Part shown: positions 1-7,313 of the stretch, piece after piece
How positions within the stretch are numbered: position 1 is the stretch's first letter
Layout of the letters: each line of letters opens with the position of its first letter
Assembly: GCA_964478545.1 (NCBI GenBank)
Contig: CAYZIS010000040.1
Span: 1 to 22,514 of the forward strand
From: DQWO01 sp964478545
GTDB lineage: Bacteria > Desulfobacterota > Anaeroferrophillalia > Anaeroferrophillales > Anaeroferrophillaceae
Reading direction: 5' to 3'
Length of the DNA: 22,514 nt
Position numbers and translations under genes: made by a program
The notes under the pieces: model-generated
Told to the model about the DNA's origin: nothing
The model's input: only the letters and a program-made list of their open reading frames with translations
Databases searched by the model: none

Positions 1-391
1 TATTCTTTAATACCAAAACATTTTTAACTGTTGCACTTACGAGTTGAATCTAAGTTATGGTCTACACCTTGGCATTGACAGTTATCTACGGTTGGATGCA
101 GTTGAACAGAGTTTGACGACCACCTCTTTTTACTTATATCCTGTGGACTTTTTCGAGACCAGCAAAGATGAAGTGACAGTGCGGCCGGGCATAGGTCGCA
201 TATTCTAGCGGGAGCGAATCCCGCCCCGGAAGGCTGGCCAGCCACTGGGTAGCAAGTCCTGAAGAATTAGGGCCAGAGTTATATTAAAGATCCAATTGGG
301 ACATTTTAATGTTGCCACAGCAAATCTTAAGATAATTGCTGTATTCTCAAACTTAATCTTATCTGCAAGCATCTTCGATCATCTGAGTCTT
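1..391. other. Degenerate DNA at left edge, no intact gene
   Basis: No convincing gene is visible. One forward frame is open from 11 to a TAG at 206-208 but is preceded in frame by TAA at 8-10 and has no start, so at best it is the tail of a broken gene that I do not recognise. Two short perfect hairpins follow: GCGGGA/TCCCGC (208-213 with 219-224) and the palindrome GGCTGGCCAGCC (232-243). There is no T-run, so they are not a classical terminator. The stretch probably belongs to the element whose end is marked by the tRNA fragment at 546-569. Confidence 0.4.
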
Positions 392-475
392 GTAGCACAT
401 CAGGATATAAAGATTTATGAGGTTGCTCAGATAAATAGTGAGGAAAATACAAGGATGGCAGCGGATAAAATATGA
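392..475 (+). pseudogene. Tyrosine recombinase (integrase) C-terminal remnant
   Basis: The last 27 codons of an open frame ending at TGA 473-475 read HQDIK near the beginning, then YEVAQI, and end TRMAADKI. This resembles the end of phage-type tyrosine integrases, where GH-x-D/S-I-x-T-T is followed by the nucleophile region (YA-H/Q-I/L) and a terminal helix ending A-A/E-x-K-I/L. The frame stays open further upstream but I see no recognisable catalytic Arg/His boxes there, so only the tail is recognisable and the gene is not functional here. Its stop lies about 70 bp from a tRNA-3'-end fragment, the usual place for an integrase gene relative to its attachment site. The assignment rests on a short motif and is tentative. 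Confidence 0.42.
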
Positions 476-494
476 CGGTATTTATGACGGTATT
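471..494. repeat. Perfect 12-bp tandem direct repeat
   Basis: TATGACGGTATT occurs twice head to tail (471-482 and 483-494). It overlaps the stop codon of the integrase-like frame and lies about 50 bp from the tRNA fragment. Short direct repeats at this place in integrated elements often bind integrase arm domains or an excisionase; that role is inferred. Confidence 0.75.
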
Positions 495-545
495 TTTTGA
501 TTTAAAAAAAATAAACTCTTTTATTTACAATATCTTGTTCGCTTA

Positions 546-569
546 GTTCAAGTCCCTGCACCGCCATCA
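546..569 (+). other. tRNA 3'-end fragment, probable att site
   Basis: The sequence fits the 3' part of a tRNA: G53, T-loop TTCAAGT (547-553), T-stem 3' strand CCCTG (554-558), acceptor 3' strand CACCGCC (559-565), discriminator A566, then TCA. The T-stem 5' strand that should precede it (CAGGG expected) is absent, since CTTAG is found instead, and no D-arm or anticodon arm lies upstream. Homology to a tRNA therefore starts abruptly at the T-loop, as expected for an integration crossover inside a tRNA gene. A terminator follows directly. The acceptor sequence implies a tRNA starting GGCGGTG, compatible with tRNA-Cys, but the isotype is a guess. Confidence 0.6.
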
Positions 570-578
570 TTTAATAAT

Positions 579-642
579 CCGGAAAAATCCGGTTAGTTCC
601 TCAGCCCCAAGTCCTAAAAAGATTTTGGGGTTTTTGTTTTTT
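579..642 (+). terminator. Rho-independent terminator after tRNA fragment
   Basis: A small hairpin CCGG-AAAAAT-CCGG (579-592) is followed by a stem CCCCAA...TTGGGG (605-610 with 625-630) and a T-rich run from 631 to 642. This is a standard intrinsic terminator reading on the plus strand. With no gene between it and the tRNA fragment, it is best explained as the original terminator of the tRNA gene. Confidence 0.7.
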
Positions 643-1067
643 GGCCATATACTGAACAATGACTAATTCTAATAATAGCATCGGTAAAACTATTACACCC
701 CGGAGATAACCAGATTTTCACCAATAATTATAAGAAGTTAAAACTTCCATGGAATTCACTTTTAACGCTATATAATTCATAGCAAAAAAATACTGCCGGA
801 ATTCTTAAGTTTTGCTTTTCCTATGCCGATAATCACTTAGACGGAGAATTTGATAATGACTGTTTATACCAGACTACCTTGGAAAATGACCTTTTTGCTC
901 GATTACTGCGTTAGGCTCAAATTATAATCCTCAAAATATGACATATATTCCTGCGGTTATAATTATCGCCTGCCTTGTACTCAAACAAAAATTCTAATTT
1001 TTCAAGACAGCCACTCGTCTGACAAAACCAATAAATTTTAACCGCTTCCGGGCGGAGGATCGTCACC
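643..1067. other. AT-rich intergenic region, no gene seen
   Basis: No plausible coding frame is visible. A perfect TATAAT occurs at 923-928 but has no acceptable -35 box at 16-18 bp, so I do not call a promoter. The only clear signal is the Shine-Dalgarno GGAGG about 9 bp before the ATG at 1068. The region presumably contains the promoter of the 1068-4207 gene pair. Confidence 0.5.
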
Positions 1068-2390
1068 ATGAGTGTTTTTGTTATTGACCACAATGCCGAA
1101 TCTACCGAATATATCTCTCAAATTATCAGTTCCCTGGGTCTCACCCCCAAGCCGATAAAATCGCTGGCCTCCCTGGTTACCACCTTGCAGCAGGAAACTC
1201 CGAGACTGATTATTGCTGAAGCCCTACTTCCCGGTTACGATGACTTTATTATCCTGCAATACATCAATGACCAGGATCAGAAAGAGCTGAAGAATATTCC
1301 AGTCATTGTCACAACCAGTCGTTCAAAAAGAGAAGATATTCTCAAAGCCAGACAACTTGGAGCCAAGGGGTTTCTGATTAAACCCTTTGACAAAAAATCA
1401 TTGATCCAACAAATCAAACTGGCCCTGAAAATCAAAGACCTGACTCCGACAAAAGTCGCAGCTAAAATCGGGCATACTGGAAGCACACGCCGTCAGCAAC
1501 AACAAAAAATCTCTCTGAACAGCATCAATACAGAACGTCTTAAGAGCCGGATCATGCAGAAAATAGAATCTATTCCATCATTACCGGCCATTGTCTATAA
1601 AGTGATGCAATTAATTAATGATGAAAGCTCCAACGCGGCTGACTTCGAGAATCTGATTGTCAAAGACCAGGCCCTGACCGCCCGTATGCTGCGGATGGTC
1701 AACTCTTCTTTTTTCAGCCTATCCCGTAAAGTTAATTCAATTTCCGATGCGGTGGTATACCTGGGACACAATACCATCAAAAGCCTGGTACTGGGTGCTT
1801 CGACCTCGAACCTGTTTAAAAAAAGTCTCAAGGTTTATGGCTATCAGAAAGAAGGTCTATGGCAACATGCAAACCTGGTGGCAGCCCTGGCCCGTTATCT
1901 GGCTAAATCTGCCAACCTGACGCCAGCAGAGATTGAAAATTGCTACGTATCCGGATTATTGCATGACATTGGCAAACTCATTCTTGGACCTTTTGTGGAA
2001 CAATTCGCTGATCGTTTTGCCCCCGCAATTACAGCAAATAAGCCCCTGTCTCAGGCTGAAAAAGAGATACTTGGTTTTGATCATGGGGAAATAGGAGGGA
2101 TCCTGTTAACAAACTGGAAGCTACCAACAAACTTGGTTGAATCAGTTAGCATGCATCACTTTCCGGAAAATGCCACGGTTAATCCCCGTGAAACACTGGT
2201 CATTTCTCTAGCCAACAACCTTAGCAATCGATTGGGCTTTGCCCTTGAACAGCCGGTGGAACGACTGAGCCAGGAGCAAAGAGAGAAAGCTTATAAAATG
2301 CTCAATTTACCGCCAGACTGGGAAGAACAACACCATGATGAAATCATCACACTGGCTGCTCAGATCATGGAATTAATCGACAAGCTCTAA
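1068..2390 (+). CDS. Receiver-HDOD signalling protein with Glu at phosphosite
   Basis: 440 residues. Residues 1-120 form a CheY-like receiver with the acidic residue D7, the T82/T83 region and K105 in LIKPFD. At the position of the phosphorylated Asp the sequence reads LIIAEALLPGYD, so residue 51 is Glu. Residues about 165-365 are an HDOD domain (starting SIPSLPAIVYKVMQLI) that keeps an HDIGK motif, usually lost in HDOD proteins. HDOD proteins act as cytoplasmic signalling scaffolds, often linked to cyclic-di-GMP, motility or stress; the specific output is unknown. The start is chosen because GGAGG lies 9 bp upstream. The GAF-SpoIIE gene follows after about 100 bp on the same strand, so the two probably work in one pathway. 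The Glu may lock the receiver in an active-like state or make it phosphorylation-independent. Confidence 0.88.
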   Translation: MSVFVIDHNAESTEYISQIISSLGLTPKPIKSLASLVTTLQQETPRLIIAEALLPGYDDFIILQYINDQDQKELKNIPVIVTTSRSKREDILKARQLGAKGFLIKPFDKKSLIQQIKLALKIKDLTPTKVAAKIGHTGSTRRQQQQKISLNSINTERLKSRIMQKIESIPSLPAIVYKVMQLINDESSNAADFENLIVKDQALTARMLRMVNSSFFSLSRKVNSISDAVVYLGHNTIKSLVLGASTSNLFKKSLKVYGYQKEGLWQHANLVAALARYLAKSANLTPAEIENCYVSGLLHDIGKLILGPFVEQFADRFAPAITANKPLSQAEKEILGFDHGEIGGILLTNWKLPTNLVESVSMHHFPENATVNPRETLVISLANNLSNRLGFALEQPVERLSQEQREKAYKMLNLPPDWEEQHHDEIITLAAQIMELIDKL

Positions 2391-2491
2391 AATCATCACA
2401 ATAATTAGAGCCATTGACAGCAAAATTAAATTTATTACCGTACGCGCCGCTATCATTGAAGAAGTAAAAGAAACAAAAAGGGAGAAGCTGA

Positions 2492-4207
2492 ATGAAGGGG
2501 TCGATTCAACAAGCTGTAATGGAAATTCATGCCTCCATGGATTCTGAAGAAATATACCTGGCCATGAGCAGGCAACTGGCCGGGCGATTCAATATTCAGG
2601 CCTTTTCCATCTTTCTTTTCAATAATGACAGCCAGCAATACAACCTTGATTATTCAACCATTATTGACTGCGGTTATTGGGATGAAATTTTTTTCGACCG
2701 TGAAGATGTAGCTTTTGACTATTTTTCCGGGCAGGAACCCCTTAACATCCCCTCACAGCTAACCTGGTTTGGCAATGAATTTGATGTCTATTGGGTCGAT
2801 CTGCTGCTGCGGGATAAAGAAGTGGCCATAGCTTTTGTGGCCCATGAATACCTGGAAAACTTCTCCGAATATGCCACCATATTACAAATCTACCTGGACC
2901 AAGTCTGCCTTTCACTGATCAAAACCAAAATCTATGAAGAAATGTGCAATTTCAAAGAGGAAAGCGCCGCCAAGCTCGATGCCATCAATGAAATGGGTGA
3001 ATTGTTGGGAAACCTTGATTTGGACCGGATCATGGCTAAACTCATGGAACTGTCCCTGAAGATTCTGCTGGCGGAAGTTGGATCTATTATGCTTTTTAAT
3101 GACGATAACGAACTGTCAACCAGCATTGAATGGGGGTTAAAAGACGACTTTGTCAAATCAATTATCTATACGGACGGTACCAGACTGATTGATAAAGTGG
3201 CAACCAGCAGATCCGTTTATCATATTGAAGACCTCCCCCATGACCAGGAACTGAGCATTGCCAGCAACAAGTATGCAGTCAACTCCATCATTTCGTTTCC
3301 ACTGTTCACCAAGAACAAAACCTATGGGGTAATTAATGTCATCAACCAGGAAGGTGGAACCTCGTTCGGCAGTCTGGAAATAGAAACGCTGAAAACGGTA
3401 GCTCAACTGGCTTCCATCGCCATCGAAAACGCTGTTTACCACCAGCAGGCCATTGAGCAGGAAAAGCTTTTGGAACAGCTTCGCATTGCCGGAGATATCC
3501 AGCGAGGACTTTTACCCCAGGCAAACCCTGTTATTGAAGGTCTGGACATCAGTGGCATCAGCATGCCGGCGGTTAATGTCGGAGGTGACTTTTTTGATTA
3601 TATTAATACACCGGAAGACAAATTGTGCGTCGTCATTGGGGATGTTGCCGGCAAAGGCATCCCGGCAGCCCTGCTGATGGCAATGACCCGCAGCATGCTC
3701 AGATCCAGTCTGCAGCAATCAGAAAATAATTTGAATGATCTGCCGAAGAGGGTTCAGTCAGTTAACAATTCTCTGGCCCGGGAAAATCTGAATGGTAAAT
3801 TCGTTACCGCCCTGATTTATATCCTGGATCTCAAGGTAATGAAAATCCATTTTCTCAGTGCCGGACATACTCCACTTTACATTTTCCGTCCCCGGGAAAA
3901 CAGCTTTCAATCCTACAATGAAGGAGGTCTGCCTTTTGGCATCCTGGAAAACGAAGAATACCAGCATGCGGTTGTGGACATTAACCCAGGAGATATCCTG
4001 GTGACCTACACTGACGGGGTGACGGAAGCCCAGTGCAAAAGCGGCGAACTGTTTGGCTATCAGCGGTTACAAAATATAATCAAGGAACAGGCCAGCCAAA
4101 GTGCCCAGGACATTCGCAACGCGGTAATAAAAGAAGTGGAAGATTTTGCCCTGGGGATGCCCCAGTTTGATGATCTGACCCTGGTGGTGGCCAAAATTGG
4201 CAACTGA
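2492..4207 (+). CDS. GAF-domain PP2C-type (SpoIIE/RsbU) serine phosphatase
   Basis: 571 residues. Residues 1-150 resemble a divergent GAF-like sensor, residues about 160-315 a better GAF domain, a coiled-coil linker follows (315-335), and residues 335-571 are a SpoIIE/RsbU PP2C domain. Metal-binding motifs are intact: GGDFFDY (364-370), GDVAGKG (383-389), TDG (507-509) and FDDLTL (559-564). The linker contains GDIQRGLLPQ, typical of RsbU-type phosphatases. Such enzymes dephosphorylate an anti-sigma-antagonist (STAS) protein in partner-switching pathways in response to a small ligand or a partner bound at GAF. No STAS or anti-sigma kinase gene lies in the window, so the substrate is unknown. 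GGGAG lies 7 bp before ATG. A modular palindromic repeat starts two bases after the stop and ends in a T-run, and could end transcription. Confidence 0.9.
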   Translation: MKGSIQQAVMEIHASMDSEEIYLAMSRQLAGRFNIQAFSIFLFNNDSQQYNLDYSTIIDCGYWDEIFFDREDVAFDYFSGQEPLNIPSQLTWFGNEFDVYWVDLLLRDKEVAIAFVAHEYLENFSEYATILQIYLDQVCLSLIKTKIYEEMCNFKEESAAKLDAINEMGELLGNLDLDRIMAKLMELSLKILLAEVGSIMLFNDDNELSTSIEWGLKDDFVKSIIYTDGTRLIDKVATSRSVYHIEDLPHDQELSIASNKYAVNSIISFPLFTKNKTYGVINVINQEGGTSFGSLEIETLKTVAQLASIAIENAVYHQQAIEQEKLLEQLRIAGDIQRGLLPQANPVIEGLDISGISMPAVNVGGDFFDYINTPEDKLCVVIGDVAGKGIPAALLMAMTRSMLRSSLQQSENNLNDLPKRVQSVNNSLARENLNGKFVTALIYILDLKVMKIHFLSAGHTPLYIFRPRENSFQSYNEGGLPFGILENEEYQHAVVDINPGDILVTYTDGVTEAQCKSGELFGYQRLQNIIKEQASQSAQDIRNAVIKEVEDFALGMPQFDDLTLVVAKIGN

Positions 4208-4208
4208 A

Positions 4209-4407
4209 AGAAATTTCCCAGGATGTTCCGGCATGGTTCTCGCTCATTTTCGCCGGCCGTCCATGGCCGGCTTCCGAGGCGTCCGCCGCGAATCACCAAT
4301 GTGGGACAGTTTTTAAAACTGTCCCAACTCCGGCGGCCAAAACCGCTATGAGCCAAGCCCGAACATCCTGTAATGTATCCCTGGCAATGCAAGTCAGAAA
4401 ATTGAGT
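4209..4407. repeat. Modular palindromic repeat, copy A
   Basis: About 199 bp, matching 18983-19204 over most of its length. Imperfect terminal inverted repeats are present: AGGATGTT from 4220 and AACATCCT at 4362-4369, extended by related CATGG...CTCAT and ATGAGCC segments. Between conserved blocks (for example GAGGCGTCCGCCGCGAATC) sit hairpins that differ from copy B: GCCGGCC/GGCCGGC (4252-4271) and GGGACAGTTTT/AAAACTGTCCC (4303-4325). The element begins right after the SpoIIE stop codon and is followed by a T-run near 4405-4411, so it may act as a terminator. I saw no coding function. The remaining bases to 4533 hold no recognisable signal. Confidence 0.8.
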
Positions 4408-4533
4408 TTTTTTAGCCGCAATAAATATCTCCATCCATTCTTCCGTTGCACCATAACCAGGAAGCTGATAAAGTCCTCCAGTTGATTTTTTCTTCCATTA
4501 TCCGCTTTAGCCAGACACCAATTACTGAACGCC

Positions 4534-6093
4534 ATGGACCGGTTGCCGCTTCCAGTCATAATCCACCATTTTATCCCCATGCTGCTGGTGTTAATTCTCC
4601 TGCCAGGAGCCTGTTCTCCATTACCACCAGCAAAAAATCATGACGATCAGATAACCATCGGGCTCGAAGGTTCACCCACCACCCTTGATCCGCGCTACAC
4701 CACCGATGCCTATGGATCCCGCATCCTGCCACTGATTTACAATGGCCTGGTAACTACCGATCGCCATGGCTCCATCGTTGCCGACTTGGCCAACAGTTGG
4801 AAAATCATTGATAATCATACCTATCTTTTCAGGCTCCGGCCAAAAGTAAGTTTCAGCGATGGCTCACCCTGCACTTCCAAGGATATCAAGGCAACTATTG
4901 ATTTTATGCGAAAACCGGACAATGGCTGTCCGGCCTATGGCAGTCTGAACATCATTGATTCAATCCAGACTCCTGACTCACTCACGGTTGTTTTTCACCT
5001 CAAAAAGCCTTTTGCCAGTTTTTTATACGCTCTGACCTGCTACATAGTACCGGCATCCTGCTGCCAGCATAGCCTTACAAAACCCATGGATATCCCGGGC
5101 ACCGGAGCATTCAGACTGGTGGAATTTGCCCGTGGACATCGAATTATCCTGTCCAGAAACCCACACTATGATCTCGCGACACCACATCTTAAGCGTATCT
5201 GTTTTAAAATCATCACCAATGATACCACCAGGATTCTGGCTTTAAAAAAAGGAACGGTTGACCTGGTCCAGAATGCCATTCCGCCCTATGCCCTAAAATT
5301 CTTCCAGCGGGATCAATGCCTGCGGGTACTCAGTCGCCAGGGAAGCGGCTATAAATATATTGGCTACAACCTGAAAGATCCAATAGTCGGCAACATCATG
5401 GTACGTAGGGCTATTTCTCTGGCCATCGACCGCCGACAGATCATTCGCTATGTCCTCAAAAACCAGGCCCGTCTGGCAAACGGCCTGCTACCGCCGGAGC
5501 ACTGGGCCAGCACTCAGTTTCTAAAACCGGACTCCTTTGACCCTGACCAGGCAGCCATGATTCTGGATCAGGCCGGATTTCCACCACAAGATCCTGAGGG
5601 AATCCGCTTCAGCCTGAGTTATAAGACCTCTACAAACCAGGAAAGTTATGAAATCGCCCAGATCATCAAAAAACAACTGGCACAAATCGGCATCAGAATT
5701 GATATTCTCCGCTTTGAATGGGGAACCTTTTTCGCCGATATCAAGAAGGGTAATTTTCAACTCTATTCGCTGAAATGGATAGGCATTCAGGATCCTGATA
5801 TTTTTCACTACATCTTCCATTCGTCCAGTATTCCACCCCAGGGTGCCAACCGTGGGCGCTTCTCTAACCGGGAAATGGATAGCCTGCTGGAAGAAAGTCG
5901 AACAGTCATTGACCTGAAAAAACGCCGGCAGATTTTTTTCAGGATCCAGCAGATCGTTGCTGAGCAGAAAATTTACACCAGTCTCTGGTACCGGAATGAT
6001 GTGGTTATCATGAAGCGGAGGCTGGAAGGTTTTGAAATCTATCCGGGAGGTGCTTATACTTCACTCAGGAAAGTCAAATGGCAAGATACCTGA
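4534..6093 (+). CDS. Family-5 ABC transporter solute-binding lipoprotein
   Basis: 519 residues. It starts with a hydrophobic segment (11-26) ending LLPGAC, a plausible lipobox with C27 as the lipidated residue, so the mature protein should be anchored in a membrane facing the periplasm. The remainder is an SBP_bac_5 (DppA/OppA/NikA) protein: GSPTTLDP (47-54), an FSDGSP motif followed by the usual Lys-Asp-Ile (107-119), and a later RRAISLAIDR segment. Family members capture peptides, nickel chelates or other small solutes; the ligand cannot be read from sequence. It overlaps the permease gene by 16 bp. No good Shine-Dalgarno precedes 4534; an in-frame ATG at 4579 would still give a short signal peptide. 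Only one permease follows, so the importer looks incomplete. Confidence 0.9.
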   Translation: MDRLPLPVIIHHFIPMLLVLILLPGACSPLPPAKNHDDQITIGLEGSPTTLDPRYTTDAYGSRILPLIYNGLVTTDRHGSIVADLANSWKIIDNHTYLFRLRPKVSFSDGSPCTSKDIKATIDFMRKPDNGCPAYGSLNIIDSIQTPDSLTVVFHLKKPFASFLYALTCYIVPASCCQHSLTKPMDIPGTGAFRLVEFARGHRIILSRNPHYDLATPHLKRICFKIITNDTTRILALKKGTVDLVQNAIPPYALKFFQRDQCLRVLSRQGSGYKYIGYNLKDPIVGNIMVRRAISLAIDRRQIIRYVLKNQARLANGLLPPEHWASTQFLKPDSFDPDQAAMILDQAGFPPQDPEGIRFSLSYKTSTNQESYEIAQIIKKQLAQIGIRIDILRFEWGTFFADIKKGNFQLYSLKWIGIQDPDIFHYIFHSSSIPPQGANRGRFSNREMDSLLEESRTVIDLKKRRQIFFRIQQIVAEQKIYTSLWYRNDVVIMKRRLEGFEIYPGGAYTSLRKVKWQDT

Positions 6094-6998
6094 TCAAAAG
6101 ACTATTAACCATAATTCCCACCATCATCGGGGTGGTTACCATGGTGTTTTTTCTGGTTCACCTGATCCCCGGTGATCCGGTTACCGTCATGCTGGGAGAA
6201 CATGCCATGGCGGTGGAAAAAGCAGCTTTGCGACACCAGTTGGGGCTGGATCAGCCACTATTGAGCCAGTATCTCATCTTTCTTAAAGGTATTTTTCATG
6301 GCAATCTGGGCAGTTCAATTTTCTACCGGCTGCCAGTCAGCTCCGTCATTGCCGACCGGCTGCCGGCCACCATCATTCTGGCTACCGCCGCCATGGGTGT
6401 GGCCCTGCTTATTGCCCTGCCCCTGGGAATCCTGGCTGGCTGCCGGCAGTACAGCGCCATTGACAATTTCAGCATGTTTTTTTCCCTGCTGGGAATATCA
6501 ATGCCAAATTTCTGGCTTGGACCTCTGCTGATTATTGCTTTCTCCATCAAACTGGACTGGCTGCCGGTATCGGGAATGGATAGTTTGAAAAGTCTTATAT
6601 TGCCGGCCATCACCCTGGGAACCGCCCTGGCCGCCATCCTTTCACGCATGACCCGTTCCAGCCTTTTGGAAGTTATCAGCCAGGAATACCTGACCGCCGC
6701 CCGAGCCCGGGGACTGCCAGGCTGGAAGGTCCTGATGAAGCACGCTTTAAAAAACGCCCTGCTGCCGGTAGTCACCATTGTCGGCCTGCAGTTTGGGGCT
6801 TTACTTTCCGGAGCAATTGTCACCGAAAAGGTTTTTTCCTGGCCGGGAATCGGCAGTTTGCTGATTCAGGCAGTTTTTACCCGGGATTATCCCATGGTCC
6901 AGGGATGCATCCTGGTCATCTCCTTTTGCTACATCATTGCCAATGTTGCCACCGAACTGTTCTATGCCCTCATTGATCCACGAATCCACTATGAGTAA
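6078..6998 (+). CDS. DppB/OppB-type ABC transporter permease
   Basis: 306 residues, the normal size for a DppB-type inner-membrane permease. The start MARYLIKRLLTIIPT, the LIPGDP motif (29-34), several hydrophobic segments and the cytoplasmic EAA loop beginning EYLTAARARGLPG (203-215) are typical, as is FSWPGIG (253-259). It should pair with the binding protein encoded just upstream and with a DppC-type permease plus two ATPases. None of those partners is intact in the window. The last codons overlap the start of a second-permease stump (ATG 6991). Whether this half-importer works depends on partner genes elsewhere. Confidence 0.92.
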   Translation: MARYLIKRLLTIIPTIIGVVTMVFFLVHLIPGDPVTVMLGEHAMAVEKAALRHQLGLDQPLLSQYLIFLKGIFHGNLGSSIFYRLPVSSVIADRLPATIILATAAMGVALLIALPLGILAGCRQYSAIDNFSMFFSLLGISMPNFWLGPLLIIAFSIKLDWLPVSGMDSLKSLILPAITLGTALAAILSRMTRSSLLEVISQEYLTAARARGLPGWKVLMKHALKNALLPVVTIVGLQFGALLSGAIVTEKVFSWPGIGSLLIQAVFTRDYPMVQGCILVISFCYIIANVATELFYALIDPRIHYE

Positions 6999-7014
6999 AA
7001 TAGCGATCAACTGA
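6991..7014 (+). pseudogene. Stump of second permease gene (DppC-type)
   Basis: An ATG at 6991 overlaps the DppB stop codon by 8 bases, the usual arrangement of dppB-dppC, and reads MSKIAIN before TGA at 7012-7014. No membrane-type sequence follows in any forward frame. I infer that a dppC homologue once began here and was cut after about seven codons by a rearrangement, leaving the unrelated block at 7015-9270 in its place. A chance overlapping ATG cannot be excluded. Confidence 0.4.
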
Positions 7015-7081
7015 AGTTACTGCAATTGAACATCCTGCAATAATTTCCTGATATCGGAATTCCAAAAACTTTAAGCTTTTC

Positions 7082-7110
7082 TTGACAGATGATAAAATGC
7101 CGGTTAGAAA
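7082..7110 (+). promoter_or_regulatory. Possible sigma-70 promoter
   Basis: TTGACA (7082-7087) is separated by 17 bp from TAGAAA (7105-7110). The -35 box is perfect and the -10 box matches 4 of 6. It would transcribe the broken exported-protein gene at 7314 with a 5' leader of about 200 bases. No experimental support. Confidence 0.35.
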
Positions 7111-7313
7111 TATATTAGGAAGCAACAATAAAGCATCTTTTGTTTCTGCCAGCATAGCGAAAACATTCTCAGACTTCAGTAAATCAACTCAAGATTTAAG
7201 AGGGGTATTTTTTCTGAATGGAGCAATTCCTGGGATAACAAGCTTTCAGCTTCCCGATTAAAACAGAAAGTTGGAAAAAATCTTACAAATCAAATTTAGA
7301 ATGGAGGCAAGTC

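Noticed and set aside
24..245. 73-residue minus-strand open frame
   Set aside because: No Shine-Dalgarno, low-complexity unlike a protein, and it runs through the hairpins at 208-243.
923..928. TATAAT as -10 box for the 1068 gene
   Set aside because: No -35 element at a usable spacing; TTGCTC at 895-900 is 22 bp away.
4060..4580. Two overlapping minus-strand open frames crossing repeat copy A
   Set aside because: They run antisense through the SpoIIE gene end or the binding-protein start and are mostly translations of the palindromic repeat; related spurious peptides arise from copy B.
6323..6823. 166-residue minus-strand frame
   Set aside because: It lies entirely antisense to the DppB permease, whose motifs and length are unambiguous.
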